From positions 1-64,000 of the forward strand of contig JAGOAS010000020.1 of assembly GCA_017983795.1 (NCBI GenBank): 64,000 nucleotides of DNA, read 5' to 3'. Position 1 is the stretch's first letter, and every line of letters starts with the position of its first letter. The notes under the pieces were generated by a model, which was given only the letters and a program-made list of their open reading frames with translations, was not told the origin of the DNA and made no database searches. Shown piece after piece: positions 15,215-25,259 of this stretch. The position numbers and the translations under genes are program-made. Origin of the DNA: Piscinibacter sp. (GTDB lineage: Bacteria; Pseudomonadota; Gammaproteobacteria; Burkholderiales; Burkholderiaceae_C).

Positions 15215-15648
15215 CTGCGCCCACGCTCGTATTCGGCTGGGGCAACGCCAGCCGCGGCGACGATGCGCTCGGGCCCTTGTTCATCGAACGGCTGCGCGCA
15301 CTCGCGCTGCCCGGCGTGGAATGCCTGGACGACTACCAGCTGCAGCCCGAGCACGCGCTCGACCTGATCGGCCGCGAGCGCGTGCTGTTCATCGATGCCA
15401 GCCTCGCCTGCGCCGCGCCCTTCGAGGCGACAACGCTCGCACCGCAGCGCGATGCCAGCTTCAGCAGCCACGCGATGTCGCCGGCGGCGCTGCTGCAGGC
15501 CTACGTCGACGTGCAAGGTACGGCGCCGCCGCCGGCCACGCTGCTGGCGATCCGCGGCGAGCGCTTCGAGCTGGGCGAGCCCCCGAGCGAAGCCGCGCGC
15601 CTCAACCTCGAAGCGGCGCTGCGCTGGGCGCTGGATTTCCTGCGCTGA
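15211..15648 (+). CDS. hoxW: Hydrogenase maturation endopeptidase HoxW
   Basis: A 145-residue M52-family protease, predicted to cleave the C-terminal peptide of HoxH. The family motif is FGWGNASRGDDALGPLF, with Glu/Asp metal contacts expected in GNxxRGDD and in LFIDASLA. The ATG at 15211 overlaps the hoxH stop (ATGA). The 3' end overlaps the convergent DUF429 gene by 47 bp. The length is typical. Co-location strongly supports HoxH as the substrate. Confidence 0.92.
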   Translation: MTAPTLVFGWGNASRGDDALGPLFIERLRALALPGVECLDDYQLQPEHALDLIGRERVLFIDASLACAAPFEATTLAPQRDASFSSHAMSPAALLQAYVDVQGTAPPPATLLAIRGERFELGEPPSEAARLNLEAALRWALDFLR

Positions 15649-16450
15649 CGATCCAGCCTTCGAGCGGATCGATCTGCGCCGGCAGGCCGTAGCCCGGCTC
15701 GCGCGCCGCCCAGGCGGCCTGCACCAGGCACAGCACGGCGTCGAGCTCGTCGCCGGAGGCATCGGCCGCCAGCGCATCGCGCTGCGCATGCGTGAGGCGC
15801 AGGCGCAGGCCGAGGCGCGTGCGGCCCTGTTCCAGCGCCTCGATCAGATCCTTGCGCGCGATCAGCCGCTCGGCCGTCTGCTTGGCCACCGCATCGCTCT
15901 TGTAGGAACGCGCGCCGATCAGCTCGCGCGCCAGCAGGCCCGGGTAGGCCTCCAGCGCGACGCGCGTGGCATCACCTTCGTGCAGCGCAGGCATGTGTAC
16001 GCCGGCCGCGATCAGCAGCGGCACGCCCTCGTGCAGCATGTAGGCCACCGGCGGATTCACCCACTTCATCGAGGGCGACGAGCCGGCCGGCAGATCACAG
16101 GCGCGGTGAGCGAACTTGCGGCCCACCGGCCGCGCGTCGCAGAAGGCGGCGAAGGTGGCGCGGATCTGCTCGCGCGAGAGCGAAGCATAGAACTCCATCA
16201 GCGCCCGCCACTCGCGCGGCCAGCCCAGCGCTTCGACCAGCTCGCGCGGCAAGCCGAAGGGGAAGTCGAAGGCGCCCAGCCACGGCCCCGGCGTGCGCAG
16301 CCAGGCCGCGAAGCTCTCGAACGACACGTGGCGGTCGAGCCGCGCGAGGCGCACGCCGGCGCCATCGCTCTGGCCGATCGCCACGGTGATCGGCTTGCGG
16401 CGCGTGGGCCGGCTGGTGAAGTCGATGCCGGCAAGCGTGGTGAAGGGCAT
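15602..16450 (-). CDS. DUF429 family protein
   Basis: A 282-residue soluble protein of the DUF429 (predicted RNase H-like nuclease) family. The N-terminal strand carries the expected acidic residue (TLAGIDFTSRPTRRKPITVA), with a second acidic site in WLGAFDFPFGLPRELVE and a C-terminal GDELDAVLCLVQAAWA. Activity is untested in the family as far as I recall. The 3' end overlaps hoxW by 47 bp, so the two are convergent and not an operon. The promoter looks leaderless: CAGAAT, 7 nt, ATG. Confidence 0.75.
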   Translation of the reverse strand: MPFTTLAGIDFTSRPTRRKPITVAIGQSDGAGVRLARLDRHVSFESFAAWLRTPGPWLGAFDFPFGLPRELVEALGWPREWRALMEFYASLSREQIRATFAAFCDARPVGRKFAHRACDLPAGSSPSMKWVNPPVAYMLHEGVPLLIAAGVHMPALHEGDATRVALEAYPGLLARELIGARSYKSDAVAKQTAERLIARKDLIEALEQGRTRLGLRLRLTHAQRDALAADASGDELDAVLCLVQAAWAAREPGYGLPAQIDPLEGWIVSAGNPAPSAAPLRG

Positions 16451-16457
16451 GCCGCCG

Positions 16458-16463
16458 ATTCTG
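16458..16463 (-). promoter_or_regulatory. Putative -10 (CAGAAT) giving a leaderless DUF429 mRNA
   Basis: On the minus strand CAGAAT, then 7 nt, then the ATG at 16450. Confidence 0.4.
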
Positions 16464-16483
16464 CGTGAGCACGCCCGCCCGGC

Positions 16484-16489
16484 CACAAT
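16484..16489 (+). promoter_or_regulatory. Putative -10 (CACAAT) giving a leaderless AsmA/DUF748-like mRNA
   Basis: CACAAT is followed by CGCTGCC and then the GTG at 16497. With the DUF429 -10 it forms a divergent promoter pair within 46 bp. Confidence 0.45.
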
Positions 16490-16496
16490 CGCTGCC

Positions 16497-17558
16497 GTGA
16501 CTCGACAACACTGGATCCTGCTCGCCGCCGCCGGCGCACTCGTGCTGCTCGTGCTCGGCGGCCTGCACCTGGCCGCCGGCCGCCTCGAAGCCGCCCTGCG
16601 CCACGCCCTCGGCCCACGCGCCAGCATCGGCGCCGTGCACCTGGGCCTGACGGGCGTCGAGGTCGATGACTTGCGCATCCAGGCCGCCCCCGGCGCCTGG
16701 CCGGCGGCCGACGAGTTGGTGGCCAGGCGCGTGCGCCTGCGGCCCGGTCTGGCCAGCCTGTGGTCGCGCGGCTGGCACATTGCCCACATCGAGGTCGACG
16801 ACGGCTACCTCTCGCTGCTGCGCAGCCGTCAGGGCAAGCTGCGCGTGCTGCCGGCGCTGCTCGACAAGCCCTCCTCCGGCAGCGAGAGCGGGCCGGCGCC
16901 GCAAGTGCACATTGCCGAGGTCGAGCTGCACGAGGTTGCGATCGACTTCTTCGACGCCAGCGTGCACGGCCCCACGCACCGCATGCGCTTCGAGTCGCTG
17001 CAGGCGCAGGTCGGCCCGCTGGCCATCCCCGCCTTCGACAGACCCACCGACATCGCCCTTCAAGCCACGCTGAAGGGGCCGCAGAAGAGCGGCGGCATCA
17101 ACATCGACGGCAGCGTCACCATCGCCACGCTCGATGCGAAGCTCGACGCCGCCGTACAGGGCGTGGACCTGGTCGCGCTGCAGCCCTACCTGCTCAAGGT
17201 GAACGAGGCCGGCGTCAGACACGGCACGCTGGATCTCACGCTGGCCGCCACGGTGAAAGCCCACAAGCTGCACGCGCCCGGCCGCGTCATCCTCACCGGG
17301 CTGGAACTCGCCAGCGGTGGCGGCCTGCTCTCCACCTTCGCCGGCGTGCCGCGCCAGGCGGTGCTGGCGGCGATGCAGCGCGACGGCCGCATCGAGGTCA
17401 ACTTCACGCTCGACGGCCGCCTCGACGACCCGAACTTCTCGATCAACGACAGCCTCGCCACCAAGCTCGCCGGCGGCCTCGCCGAAGCGCTGGGCGTGAG
17501 CCTCTCCGGCGTGGTCGAAGGCGTGGGCAGCGTCATCAAGGGCCTGCTGGGCCGCTGA
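16497..17558 (+). CDS. AsmA/DUF748-like inner-membrane-anchored protein
   Basis: A 353-residue protein with one N-terminal transmembrane anchor (WILLAAAGALVLLVLGGLHL). A long periplasmic part of alternating short strands follows (for example ASIGAVHLGLTGVEVDDLRI), the pattern of DUF748/AsmA-type bridge proteins implicated in lipid transfer or envelope assembly. No catalytic motif is visible. The GTG at 16497 was chosen because the anchor follows directly and a -10-like CACAAT sits 7 nt before it. The flavin reductase-like gene follows after 14 bp. Confidence 0.7.
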   Translation: MTRQHWILLAAAGALVLLVLGGLHLAAGRLEAALRHALGPRASIGAVHLGLTGVEVDDLRIQAAPGAWPAADELVARRVRLRPGLASLWSRGWHIAHIEVDDGYLSLLRSRQGKLRVLPALLDKPSSGSESGPAPQVHIAEVELHEVAIDFFDASVHGPTHRMRFESLQAQVGPLAIPAFDRPTDIALQATLKGPQKSGGINIDGSVTIATLDAKLDAAVQGVDLVALQPYLLKVNEAGVRHGTLDLTLAATVKAHKLHAPGRVILTGLELASGGGLLSTFAGVPRQAVLAAMQRDGRIEVNFTLDGRLDDPNFSINDSLATKLAGGLAEALGVSLSGVVEGVGSVIKGLLGR

Positions 17559-17572
17559 GTTCGCGCATCGCC

Positions 17573-18109
17573 ATGGCCAAGCGCACGCTTCCCCTCGGCA
17601 AGGTCTCGACGCTGATCGAGCCGGGGCCGGTGGTGCTGCTGAGCACCGCGCACCGCGGCGAGCGCGACGTGATGACGCAGTCCTGGCACGTGATGCTGGA
17701 GTTCGAGCCGCCCTTGATCGGCTGCGTGATCAGCGACCGCAACCGCTCCTTCGCGCTGCTGAAAGCCTCGCGCGAGTGCGTGATCAACATCCCCGGCGTC
17801 GAGCTCGGCGAGGCGGTGGCGCGCTGCGGCAACCGCAGCGGCCGGCAGCTCGACAAGTTCGCGGCCTGCGGGCTCACGCCCCGTCCGGCGCGCGAGGTGG
17901 GTGCACCGCTGATCGACGAATGCTTCGCCAACCTCGAATGCCGCGTGGTCGACACGCGCCTGGTGCCGAGCTACGGCTTCTTCGTGCTGCAGGTGCTGCA
18001 CGCCTGGGTCGACCCGGCGGTGAAGGATCCGCGCACCCTGCACCACCGCGGCCGCGGCCGTTTCATGGTGGCCGGCGAGACGATCCGGCTGCGCTCGCGC
18101 GCCCGTTGA
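17573..18109 (+). CDS. Flavin reductase-like FMN-binding split-barrel protein
   Basis: A 178-residue protein of the flavin reductase-like family (PF01613 type). It contains the characteristic VVLLSTAHRGERDVMTQSWH segment for flavin phosphate contacts, PPLIGCVISDRNRSFALLK, and ECVINIPG. Members either reduce free flavins with NAD(P)H or bind FMN as small oxidoreductases; the physiological substrate is unknown here. It lies 14 bp after the AsmA-like gene and 22 bp before the asparaginase gene. Confidence 0.82.
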   Translation: MAKRTLPLGKVSTLIEPGPVVLLSTAHRGERDVMTQSWHVMLEFEPPLIGCVISDRNRSFALLKASRECVINIPGVELGEAVARCGNRSGRQLDKFAACGLTPRPAREVGAPLIDECFANLECRVVDTRLVPSYGFFVLQVLHAWVDPAVKDPRTLHHRGRGRFMVAGETIRLRSRAR

Positions 18110-18131
18110 ATTCATCCTGGATGCTCTTGTC

Positions 18132-19193
18132 ATGAACAGCGACAACCCCCTGCTGGTCGAAGCGCTGCGCGGCAGCACGCTGGAGTCGGCGCACCGCGGC
18201 GCGGTCGCGATCGTCGATGGCGACGGACGCCGCGTGCTCGCGCTCGGCGAGATCGAACGCGCCGTATTCCCGCGCTCGGCCGTCAAGCTGCTGCAGGCGC
18301 TGCCGCTGGTGGCCAGCGGCGCGGCCGATGCGCTGAAGCTGGCCGATGCCGAACTGGCGCTCGCCTGCGCCTCGCACAACGGCGAGCCGGCCCATGTAGC
18401 CACCGCACGCGGCATGCTCGCCAAGGCCGGGCTCGATGCCGGCGCGCTCGAATGCGGCACGCACTGGCCGGCGCTGGACACGGCCGGCCGCGAGCTCGCC
18501 GCACACGGCGAGGCGCCCACGGCGCTGCACAACAACTGCTCGGGCAAGCACGCCGGCTTTCTCTGCCTGGCCTGCGCGCTGCATGGACGCGAAGGGCTGC
18601 GCGGCTTCACACGCGGCTACGTGGAGCCGCAGCATGCAGTGATGCGCGAGGTGAGCGCGGCGCTGCAGGCGGCCACCGACTGCGATCTGGCCCACGCGCC
18701 GGTGGGCGCCGACGGCTGTTCGATCCCGACCTTCGCCATCCCGCTCGACAAGCTTGCGCTCGCCTTCGCACGCGTCGCCACCGGCCAGGGCCTGTCGGCC
18801 GAGCATGCGCGCGCGGCGCAGCGGCTGCGTGGCGCGATCGCCCGCGCGCCCTTCATGGTGGCGGGCACGGGCCGTTTCGACACGCGCGTGATGGAAGTGC
18901 TGGGCGAGCGCGTCTGCTGCAAGGTCGGCGCCGAAGGCGTGTACTGCGCTGCCCTGCCGGAGCGCGGCTGGGGCGTGGCGATCAAGGTCGACGACGGCAA
19001 CAACGCACGCGCCGCCGAGGTGGCGATGGCCGCGGTGATCGAAGCCGCCTTGCGCCTCGACACCGAGGCAGCCGGGCTGCTGCGTTCGCTCTCGGAGCCC
19101 ACGCTGCGCAACTGGAACGGCCGCGTGGTCGGCCAGCTGCGCGCCAGCGCCACGCTGCGCGACGCACTCGCCGGCCTGGCCGCGCCGCGATGA
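18132..19193 (+). CDS. L-asparaginase, ReAV/AnsA-like family (PF06089)
   Basis: A 353-residue asparaginase of the Rhizobium etli ReAV class, unrelated to the E. coli enzymes. Recognisable active-site elements are Ser49-x-x-Lys52 (PRSAVKLLQ), Ser81 (CASHNGEP), the zinc-type Cys136 and Lys139 (NNCSGKHAGF), Cys196 (GADGCSIPTF) and Lys264 (CCKVGAEGV). These run one residue ahead of the published ReAV Ser48/Lys51, Ser80, Cys135, Lys138 and Lys263 as I remember them. The enzyme hydrolyses L-asparagine to aspartate and ammonia in the cytoplasm. The last codons overlap the prenyltransferase start (ATGA). Confidence 0.88.
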   Translation: MNSDNPLLVEALRGSTLESAHRGAVAIVDGDGRRVLALGEIERAVFPRSAVKLLQALPLVASGAADALKLADAELALACASHNGEPAHVATARGMLAKAGLDAGALECGTHWPALDTAGRELAAHGEAPTALHNNCSGKHAGFLCLACALHGREGLRGFTRGYVEPQHAVMREVSAALQAATDCDLAHAPVGADGCSIPTFAIPLDKLALAFARVATGQGLSAEHARAAQRLRGAIARAPFMVAGTGRFDTRVMEVLGERVCCKVGAEGVYCAALPERGWGVAIKVDDGNNARAAEVAMAAVIEAALRLDTEAAGLLRSLSEPTLRNWNGRVVGQLRASATLRDALAGLAAPR

Positions 19194-20107
19194 GCGAGCC
19201 GCGCGCCGGCTCGCTGCAGGCCTGGTCGGCCGCGACCCGGCCGCGCAGCCTGCTGGTCGCGCTGAGCCCGGTGCTGGTGGGCAGCGCGCTCGGCTTCGCG
19301 CGTGCCGGCCATGTCGATGTCGTCGCCGCGGCGCTGGTGCTGGGCGCCGCGCTGCTGATGCAGCTGATCACCAACCTGCAGAACGACGTCGGCTACACGG
19401 TGCGCGGCGGCGAACGCGGCGGCGAACACAGCATCAGACGCATCGGCCTGCCGCGCGCCACCGCGCAGGGCTGGCTGAGCGTGCGCCAGGTGCGCGTGGC
19501 CATCGTCGCCGCGGCGCTGCTGGCCACGGGCCTGGGCATCACGCTGGTGGCCTGGCGCGGCTGGCCGGTGCTCGCCATCGGCACGGCCTCGCTGCTCGCC
19601 GCGCTGGCCTACATGGGCGGGCCGCGGCCGATCGCCTACACGCCCTTCGGCGAGCTGACGGTATTCGTCTTCTTCGGCCTGGTGGCGGTGATGGGCACCG
19701 ACTGGGTACTGACCGGCCAGATCGGTGCCGCCACCGTGCTCGCCTCGCTGGCGATCGGCGCGCTCGCCGCCGCGGCGCTGGCGGTCAACAACCACCGCGA
19801 CATCGTGCACGACGCGCAGGTCGGCCGGCGCACCTTCGCCGTGGTGTTCGGCGCAGCGGGTTCACGCCGCCTCTTCACGGTGCTGCTGGCCCTGCCCTTC
19901 GCGCTGCTGCCGGCGATCGCGCTGGCCGGCCACTCGCCCGCCTTGCTGCTGCCGCTGCTGCTCGCGCCGGCGGCCTGGGCCTTGCGGCGCGACTTCCTCG
20001 CCTGCCCGGGCGGCCTGGCCTTCAACGCCGTGCTGTTCGCGGCCTTCCGGCTCGAGTTGCACTTCGCCGCGCTGCTCGCGGCCGGCGCGTTGATCGGCGT
20101 TCGCTAG
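19190..20107 (+). CDS. UbiA-family prenyltransferase, MenA-like
   Basis: A 305-residue integral membrane enzyme with about nine hydrophobic helices. The first prenyl-diphosphate motif reads NDVGYTVRGG (from Asn65), where the usual second Asp of NDxxD is Tyr69. The second motif, NNHRDIVHDAQVGRRT, matches the MenA form well. The overall order is closest to 1,4-dihydroxy-2-naphthoate prenyltransferase. No other menaquinone genes are in the window, so another aromatic acceptor is possible. The start ATG overlaps the asparaginase stop, and its TAG stop overlaps the stop of the convergent lipoprotein gene. Confidence 0.75.
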   Translation: MSEPRAGSLQAWSAATRPRSLLVALSPVLVGSALGFARAGHVDVVAAALVLGAALLMQLITNLQNDVGYTVRGGERGGEHSIRRIGLPRATAQGWLSVRQVRVAIVAAALLATGLGITLVAWRGWPVLAIGTASLLAALAYMGGPRPIAYTPFGELTVFVFFGLVAVMGTDWVLTGQIGAATVLASLAIGALAAAALAVNNHRDIVHDAQVGRRTFAVVFGAAGSRRLFTVLLALPFALLPAIALAGHSPALLLPLLLAPAAWALRRDFLACPGGLAFNAVLFAAFRLELHFAALLAAGALIGVR

Positions 20108-20844
20108 GAACCGCTACCCGTCAGCGCCAGCGACAAGCCGCCGTAGCTGCCGTTGTAGGCATCGCTGATCACCAGCGGCGTGGGCACGGAGTTGCCGCTG
20201 ACGCTGGGCGCGAAGCTGATGCTGACGTTGCAGCTCGAGCCCACGGCCAGCGTTTCGGGACAGTCTTCGCTGAAGCTCCAGCCGCTGCCGGTGGGCCCCG
20301 TCACGGTGATCGCATCGGCGGCGTTGCCGATGTTCTGCACCACGTAGGTGAGCGTCTTCGTGGCGCCGCGCGCCACGGTGCCGAAGTTGCCGTCGACGCC
20401 GCCAGTGAAGACCACCGCGCCGGCCGCCGGAGCTAGCGCCGCCACCGCCGTGCCGGACAGCGGCAGCGCGAGCGCACCGGCGTTGCTGGTCACGCGCAGC
20501 TCGCCGGTGAGCGTGCCGGTCGCCGTCGGCTGGTAGTAGACGGAGAGGAAGCACTCCTCGCCCTCCTTCAGCTGCGCCGGGCAGCCGTGGCTGAAGCTGA
20601 GATCGGCGCCGCTGATGGTCGGCACGATATTCTCCAGCGGCTTCACCTTGGGCAGGCCGGCATCGCTGTTGCGCAGGCGGAAGTCGAGCCGCTTGCGCGT
20701 GGCCAGCAGCGTGTTGCCGAAGGCGGTGCCGGGCGTGCTCACCGCGGCTAGCTGCGGCTTGGGCTCGCTCTCCTCGATGCTGCCGCAGGCGGCGAACGTG
20801 GCCAGCAGAGCCGGCACGATGAAGGCGAACAGGCGGGAAGCCAT
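20104..20844 (-). CDS. Choice-of-anchor D (ASH-like) domain lipoprotein
   Basis: A 246-residue predicted lipoprotein with signal MASRLFAFIVPALLATFAAC; the lipobox ends FAAC. Two immunoglobulin-like ASH-type repeats follow, each ending with a Cys pair pattern: FSHGCPAQLKEGEECFLSVY and FSEDCPETLAVGSSCNVSIS. Each is followed by a PTATGTLTGELRVTSN/PSVSGNSVPTPLVIS strand. Such domains act as surface or periplasmic spacers; the partner is unknown. It is the last gene of the minus-strand run, 15 bp after clsB. Confidence 0.78.
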   Translation of the reverse strand: MASRLFAFIVPALLATFAACGSIEESEPKPQLAAVSTPGTAFGNTLLATRKRLDFRLRNSDAGLPKVKPLENIVPTISGADLSFSHGCPAQLKEGEECFLSVYYQPTATGTLTGELRVTSNAGALALPLSGTAVAALAPAAGAVVFTGGVDGNFGTVARGATKTLTYVVQNIGNAADAITVTGPTGSGWSFSEDCPETLAVGSSCNVSISFAPSVSGNSVPTPLVISDAYNGSYGGLSLALTGSGS

Positions 20845-20859
20845 CGTCGTCTCTCCGTA

Positions 20860-22077
20860 TCAGTAGCGCTTGCCCGCGATCATGATCATCAGGCGCATGC
20901 CGGCATAGGCCAGCCAGTTCGCCATGCGCGTGACGAGCGAGCGCCGCGCATGCGCGTCCGGCGCGACGCGCCGGCCCTGGTGCGCGATGGCGTAGCGCAG
21001 GTGGCCCATCATCTCGGCGGCGAAGGCGTCGTCGCGCACGAACACGTTGGCCTCGCGCGCCAGCAGCAGGCTGAAGGGGTCGAGGTTGGAGGATCCCACC
21101 GTCGCCAGCGCGCCGCGCGGCGCATCCATCACCGCCACCTTGGCGTGCAGGAAGCTGGCCTCGTACTCGATGATCTCGACGCCCGCGGCCAGCATCGGCC
21201 CGTAGGCGGCGCGGCTGGCGTGGTACTGCATGAAGTATTCGTAGCGCCCCTGCAGCAGCAGCGTGATCTTCACGCCGCGCCGCGCCGCGCGGATCAGCGC
21301 GCGCTGCAGCGTCACGCCGGGCACGAAATAGGCATTGGCGATGACGATCTCGCGCCGCGCCTGCGCGATGGCGAGACGGTAGCTGCTCTCGATGCGGCGG
21401 CGGAAGCGGAAGTTGTCGCGCAGCACCAGCGAGGCGCGCGCGCCATGGCCCATGCGGCGGCTGTGCACCGGCTCCTCGACGCCGGAGCGCGCCGCCGCGC
21501 GCACCGCCGTCAGCGCGCCCTCGGCGTCGACCTGGCGCAGCTTGCGCGCGGTCTGCAGCCGCCACCACAGGCGCGTCATGGTGTCGTGCACGTCCTCCAC
21601 CAACGGGCCGCGCACGCGCACCGCGAAGTCGAAGCGCGGCTGCTCGAGCGCGCCGTGGTTGGGGTCGTGGTGGTCGTCGAGCAGGTTGATGCCGCCGCAG
21701 AAGGCGATGTCGCCATCGACCACGCACAGCTTGCGGTGCAGGCGCCGCCAGCCGCGCGGCGCCAGCAGCCGCCAGCCGTGCGCCGGGTTGAAGATGCGCC
21801 AGCGCACGCCGGCCGCGGCCCAGCGCACGCGCCAGTCTTGCGGGATCTCGCCGGTGCCCACGCCGTCGACCACCACGCGCACCGTGACGCCGCGCGCCGC
21901 GGCGCGCTCGAGCGCCTCCGCCACGCTGAGCGCGGAATGCGCGAAGTCGAAGATATAGGTCTCGAGCATCACCTCGCTGCGCGCGCCGGCGATGGCCTCG
22001 ACCATCGCCGGGAACAGCGCCTCGCCGCCCTTGAGCAGCGTGAGCTCGTGCTCGGCGCGCGCCGTGTCGCCGTTCAT
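20860..22077 (-). CDS. clsB: Cardiolipin synthase B (phospholipase D superfamily)
   Basis: A 405-residue PLD-family enzyme with two HKD motifs, HRKLCVVDGDIAFCGGINL and HAKVAVMDAPRG followed by GSSNLDPFSL. It is predicted to make cardiolipin or exchange phospholipid head groups at the inner membrane. The FDPNH-like DDHHDPNHG stretch fits ClsB. A C-terminal hydrophobic segment (LAYAGMRLMIMIAGKRY) may help membrane association. Its ATG at 22077 overlaps the stop of the upstream EEP gene, giving a coupled nudB-EEP-clsB trio similar to the E. coli ybhP-clsB pairing. Confidence 0.9.
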   Translation of the reverse strand: MNGDTARAEHELTLLKGGEALFPAMVEAIAGARSEVMLETYIFDFAHSALSVAEALERAAARGVTVRVVVDGVGTGEIPQDWRVRWAAAGVRWRIFNPAHGWRLLAPRGWRRLHRKLCVVDGDIAFCGGINLLDDHHDPNHGALEQPRFDFAVRVRGPLVEDVHDTMTRLWWRLQTARKLRQVDAEGALTAVRAAARSGVEEPVHSRRMGHGARASLVLRDNFRFRRRIESSYRLAIAQARREIVIANAYFVPGVTLQRALIRAARRGVKITLLLQGRYEYFMQYHASRAAYGPMLAAGVEIIEYEASFLHAKVAVMDAPRGALATVGSSNLDPFSLLLAREANVFVRDDAFAAEMMGHLRYAIAHQGRRVAPDAHARRSLVTRMANWLAYAGMRLMIMIAGKRY

Positions 22078-22853
22078 GCCGCCACGAACTCGGCCACCAG
22101 CGGCAGGTGGTCGGACATGCGCGCCCAGGCGCTGCCGCGCGGCACGCTGCTGGCCACGCAGCGCAGGCCGCGGGTGTAGATGCGGTCCAGCGAGAACACC
22201 GGCACGCGCGAAGGGAAGGTGTTGAGCCGCGCCCCGGCCTGGGCGCGCTCGAGGCCGCACTCGCGCATCGGCGCGTCGAGCTTCTCGCCCCAGTCGTTGA
22301 AGTCGCCGGCCACGGCCAGCATCTCACCGGCCGGCACGTGGGCGGTGATGAAAGCCGCCAGGCGCTCGACCTGGCGCACGCGGCTGGCGTGCATCAGGCC
22401 GAGGTGCGCGACCACCGCATGCACGCGCTGGCCGTTCCAGCTCACCGGCACGTGCAGCAGGCCACGCTGCTCGAAGCGGTGGTCGGAGACGTCGTGGTGG
22501 CCGATGTCGCCGATCGGCCAGCGCGACAGCAGCGCGTTGCCGTGCTCGCCGTGCTTGGTGACCGCGTTGGTGCGGTAGGCCACCTCGTAGCCCTCGGGCG
22601 CGAGAAACTCGGCCTGGCCCTCGCGCGGCCAGCCGAACCAGGTGCGCTCGAAGTGGCGCGCCTCGCGGTGGTGGAAGCTGCGCACCTCCTGCAGGAATAC
22701 CAGGTCGGCATCCAGCGCCTCGATGCCCAGGCCGAGGTTGTGGATCTCCAGCCGCTTGCGCGGGCCGACGCCGCGCACGCCCTTGTGGATGTTGTAGGTC
22801 GCCACGCGCAGCGTGTCGCCATGGCCGAGCGTGGAGTGCGGATGGGGTCTCAT
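22074..22853 (-). CDS. Endonuclease/exonuclease/phosphatase family protein (YbhP-like)
   Basis: A 259-residue EEP-fold hydrolase. It shows the N-terminal metal site RVATYNIHKGV, the Glu in VFLQEVRSF, the GDFND motif (VAGDFNDWGE), and the catalytic C-terminal SDHLPLVAEF. EEP proteins cleave phosphodiester bonds in nucleic acids or lipids. Association with ClsB suggests a phospholipid-related role, which is inference only. The ATG at 22853 was chosen because a 4-bp overlap with nudB couples them; upstream codons lie within nudB. Confidence 0.85.
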   Translation of the reverse strand: MRPHPHSTLGHGDTLRVATYNIHKGVRGVGPRKRLEIHNLGLGIEALDADLVFLQEVRSFHHREARHFERTWFGWPREGQAEFLAPEGYEVAYRTNAVTKHGEHGNALLSRWPIGDIGHHDVSDHRFEQRGLLHVPVSWNGQRVHAVVAHLGLMHASRVRQVERLAAFITAHVPAGEMLAVAGDFNDWGEKLDAPMRECGLERAQAGARLNTFPSRVPVFSLDRIYTRGLRCVASSVPRGSAWARMSDHLPLVAEFVAA

Positions 22854-23317
22854 GGAAGAAAACGGGGCAGCTGCAGGATCGCCTCGGCGTTGCTGAAGGA
22901 GAAACACGCATCGGCCGCCTCGCGCCACGGCAGCCAGCGCCAGGCGAGGTGCTCGCGCGGCGCCAGCACCACGGGCGTGCCGCGCGGCACGGTCAGCCCG
23001 AAGACATGTTCTGTGTTGTGGATCACCCCCGGCGCATAACGATGGCGCCAGGCGGGATAAATCTCGTAGACATTGCGCAAGTTCCAGTCGACCAGCGCCT
23101 CGCGCGGCACGGCGGGCGAACCGACCACGATGCCGGTCTCCTCGGCCACCTCGCGGATCGCGGTGGCATCGAAGGGCTCGCCGTCATAGTCCTTCGCGCC
23201 GGTCACGCTCTGCCAGGTGCCGGGCGCATCGGCGCGCTCGATCAGCAGCACCTCGCGCTCGGGCGTGTGGATCACCACGAGCACGGATTCCGGGATCTTG
23301 TACGGTCGGGCGGCCAT
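22850..23317 (-). CDS. nudB: Dihydroneopterin triphosphate diphosphatase (Nudix)
   Basis: A 155-residue Nudix hydrolase that removes pyrophosphate from 7,8-dihydroneopterin triphosphate in folate synthesis. The Nudix box is EPFDATAIREVAEETGI preceded by GAKDYDG, and the NudB-type N-terminus YKIPESVLVVIHTPEREVLL is present. The ATG at 23317 is preferred over an upstream TTG. It follows aspS across an intrinsic terminator, as nudB follows aspS in many proteobacteria, and overlaps the EEP gene by 4 bp. Confidence 0.88.
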   Translation of the reverse strand: MAARPYKIPESVLVVIHTPEREVLLIERADAPGTWQSVTGAKDYDGEPFDATAIREVAEETGIVVGSPAVPREALVDWNLRNVYEIYPAWRHRYAPGVIHNTEHVFGLTVPRGTPVVLAPREHLAWRWLPWREAADACFSFSNAEAILQLPRFLP

Positions 23318-23331
23318 GCGCAAAAGAAGAA

Positions 23332-23351
23332 GGGGCGCCTCGCGGCGCCCC
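23332..23351 (-). terminator. Rho-independent terminator after aspS
   Basis: Minus-strand GGGGCGCC-GCGA-GGCGCCCC, a perfect 8-bp stem with a tetraloop, followed by TTCTTCTTTT. It lies 31 bp past the aspS stop and just before nudB, so it probably attenuates read-through into nudB. Confidence 0.8.
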
Positions 23352-23381
23352 TCCGATTCTGCATGAGCGAAACAGTGCCGC

Positions 23382-25172
<1,791 letters not shown>

Positions 25173-25259
25173 GGTTCTCTCCGGAATTCGGTTCGGGGGC
25201 GTGTGCGGCGTGGGGCGGTGGGGCGCTGCGCTCGGCTCGGACGGCCGGGCGGCGCCCCC

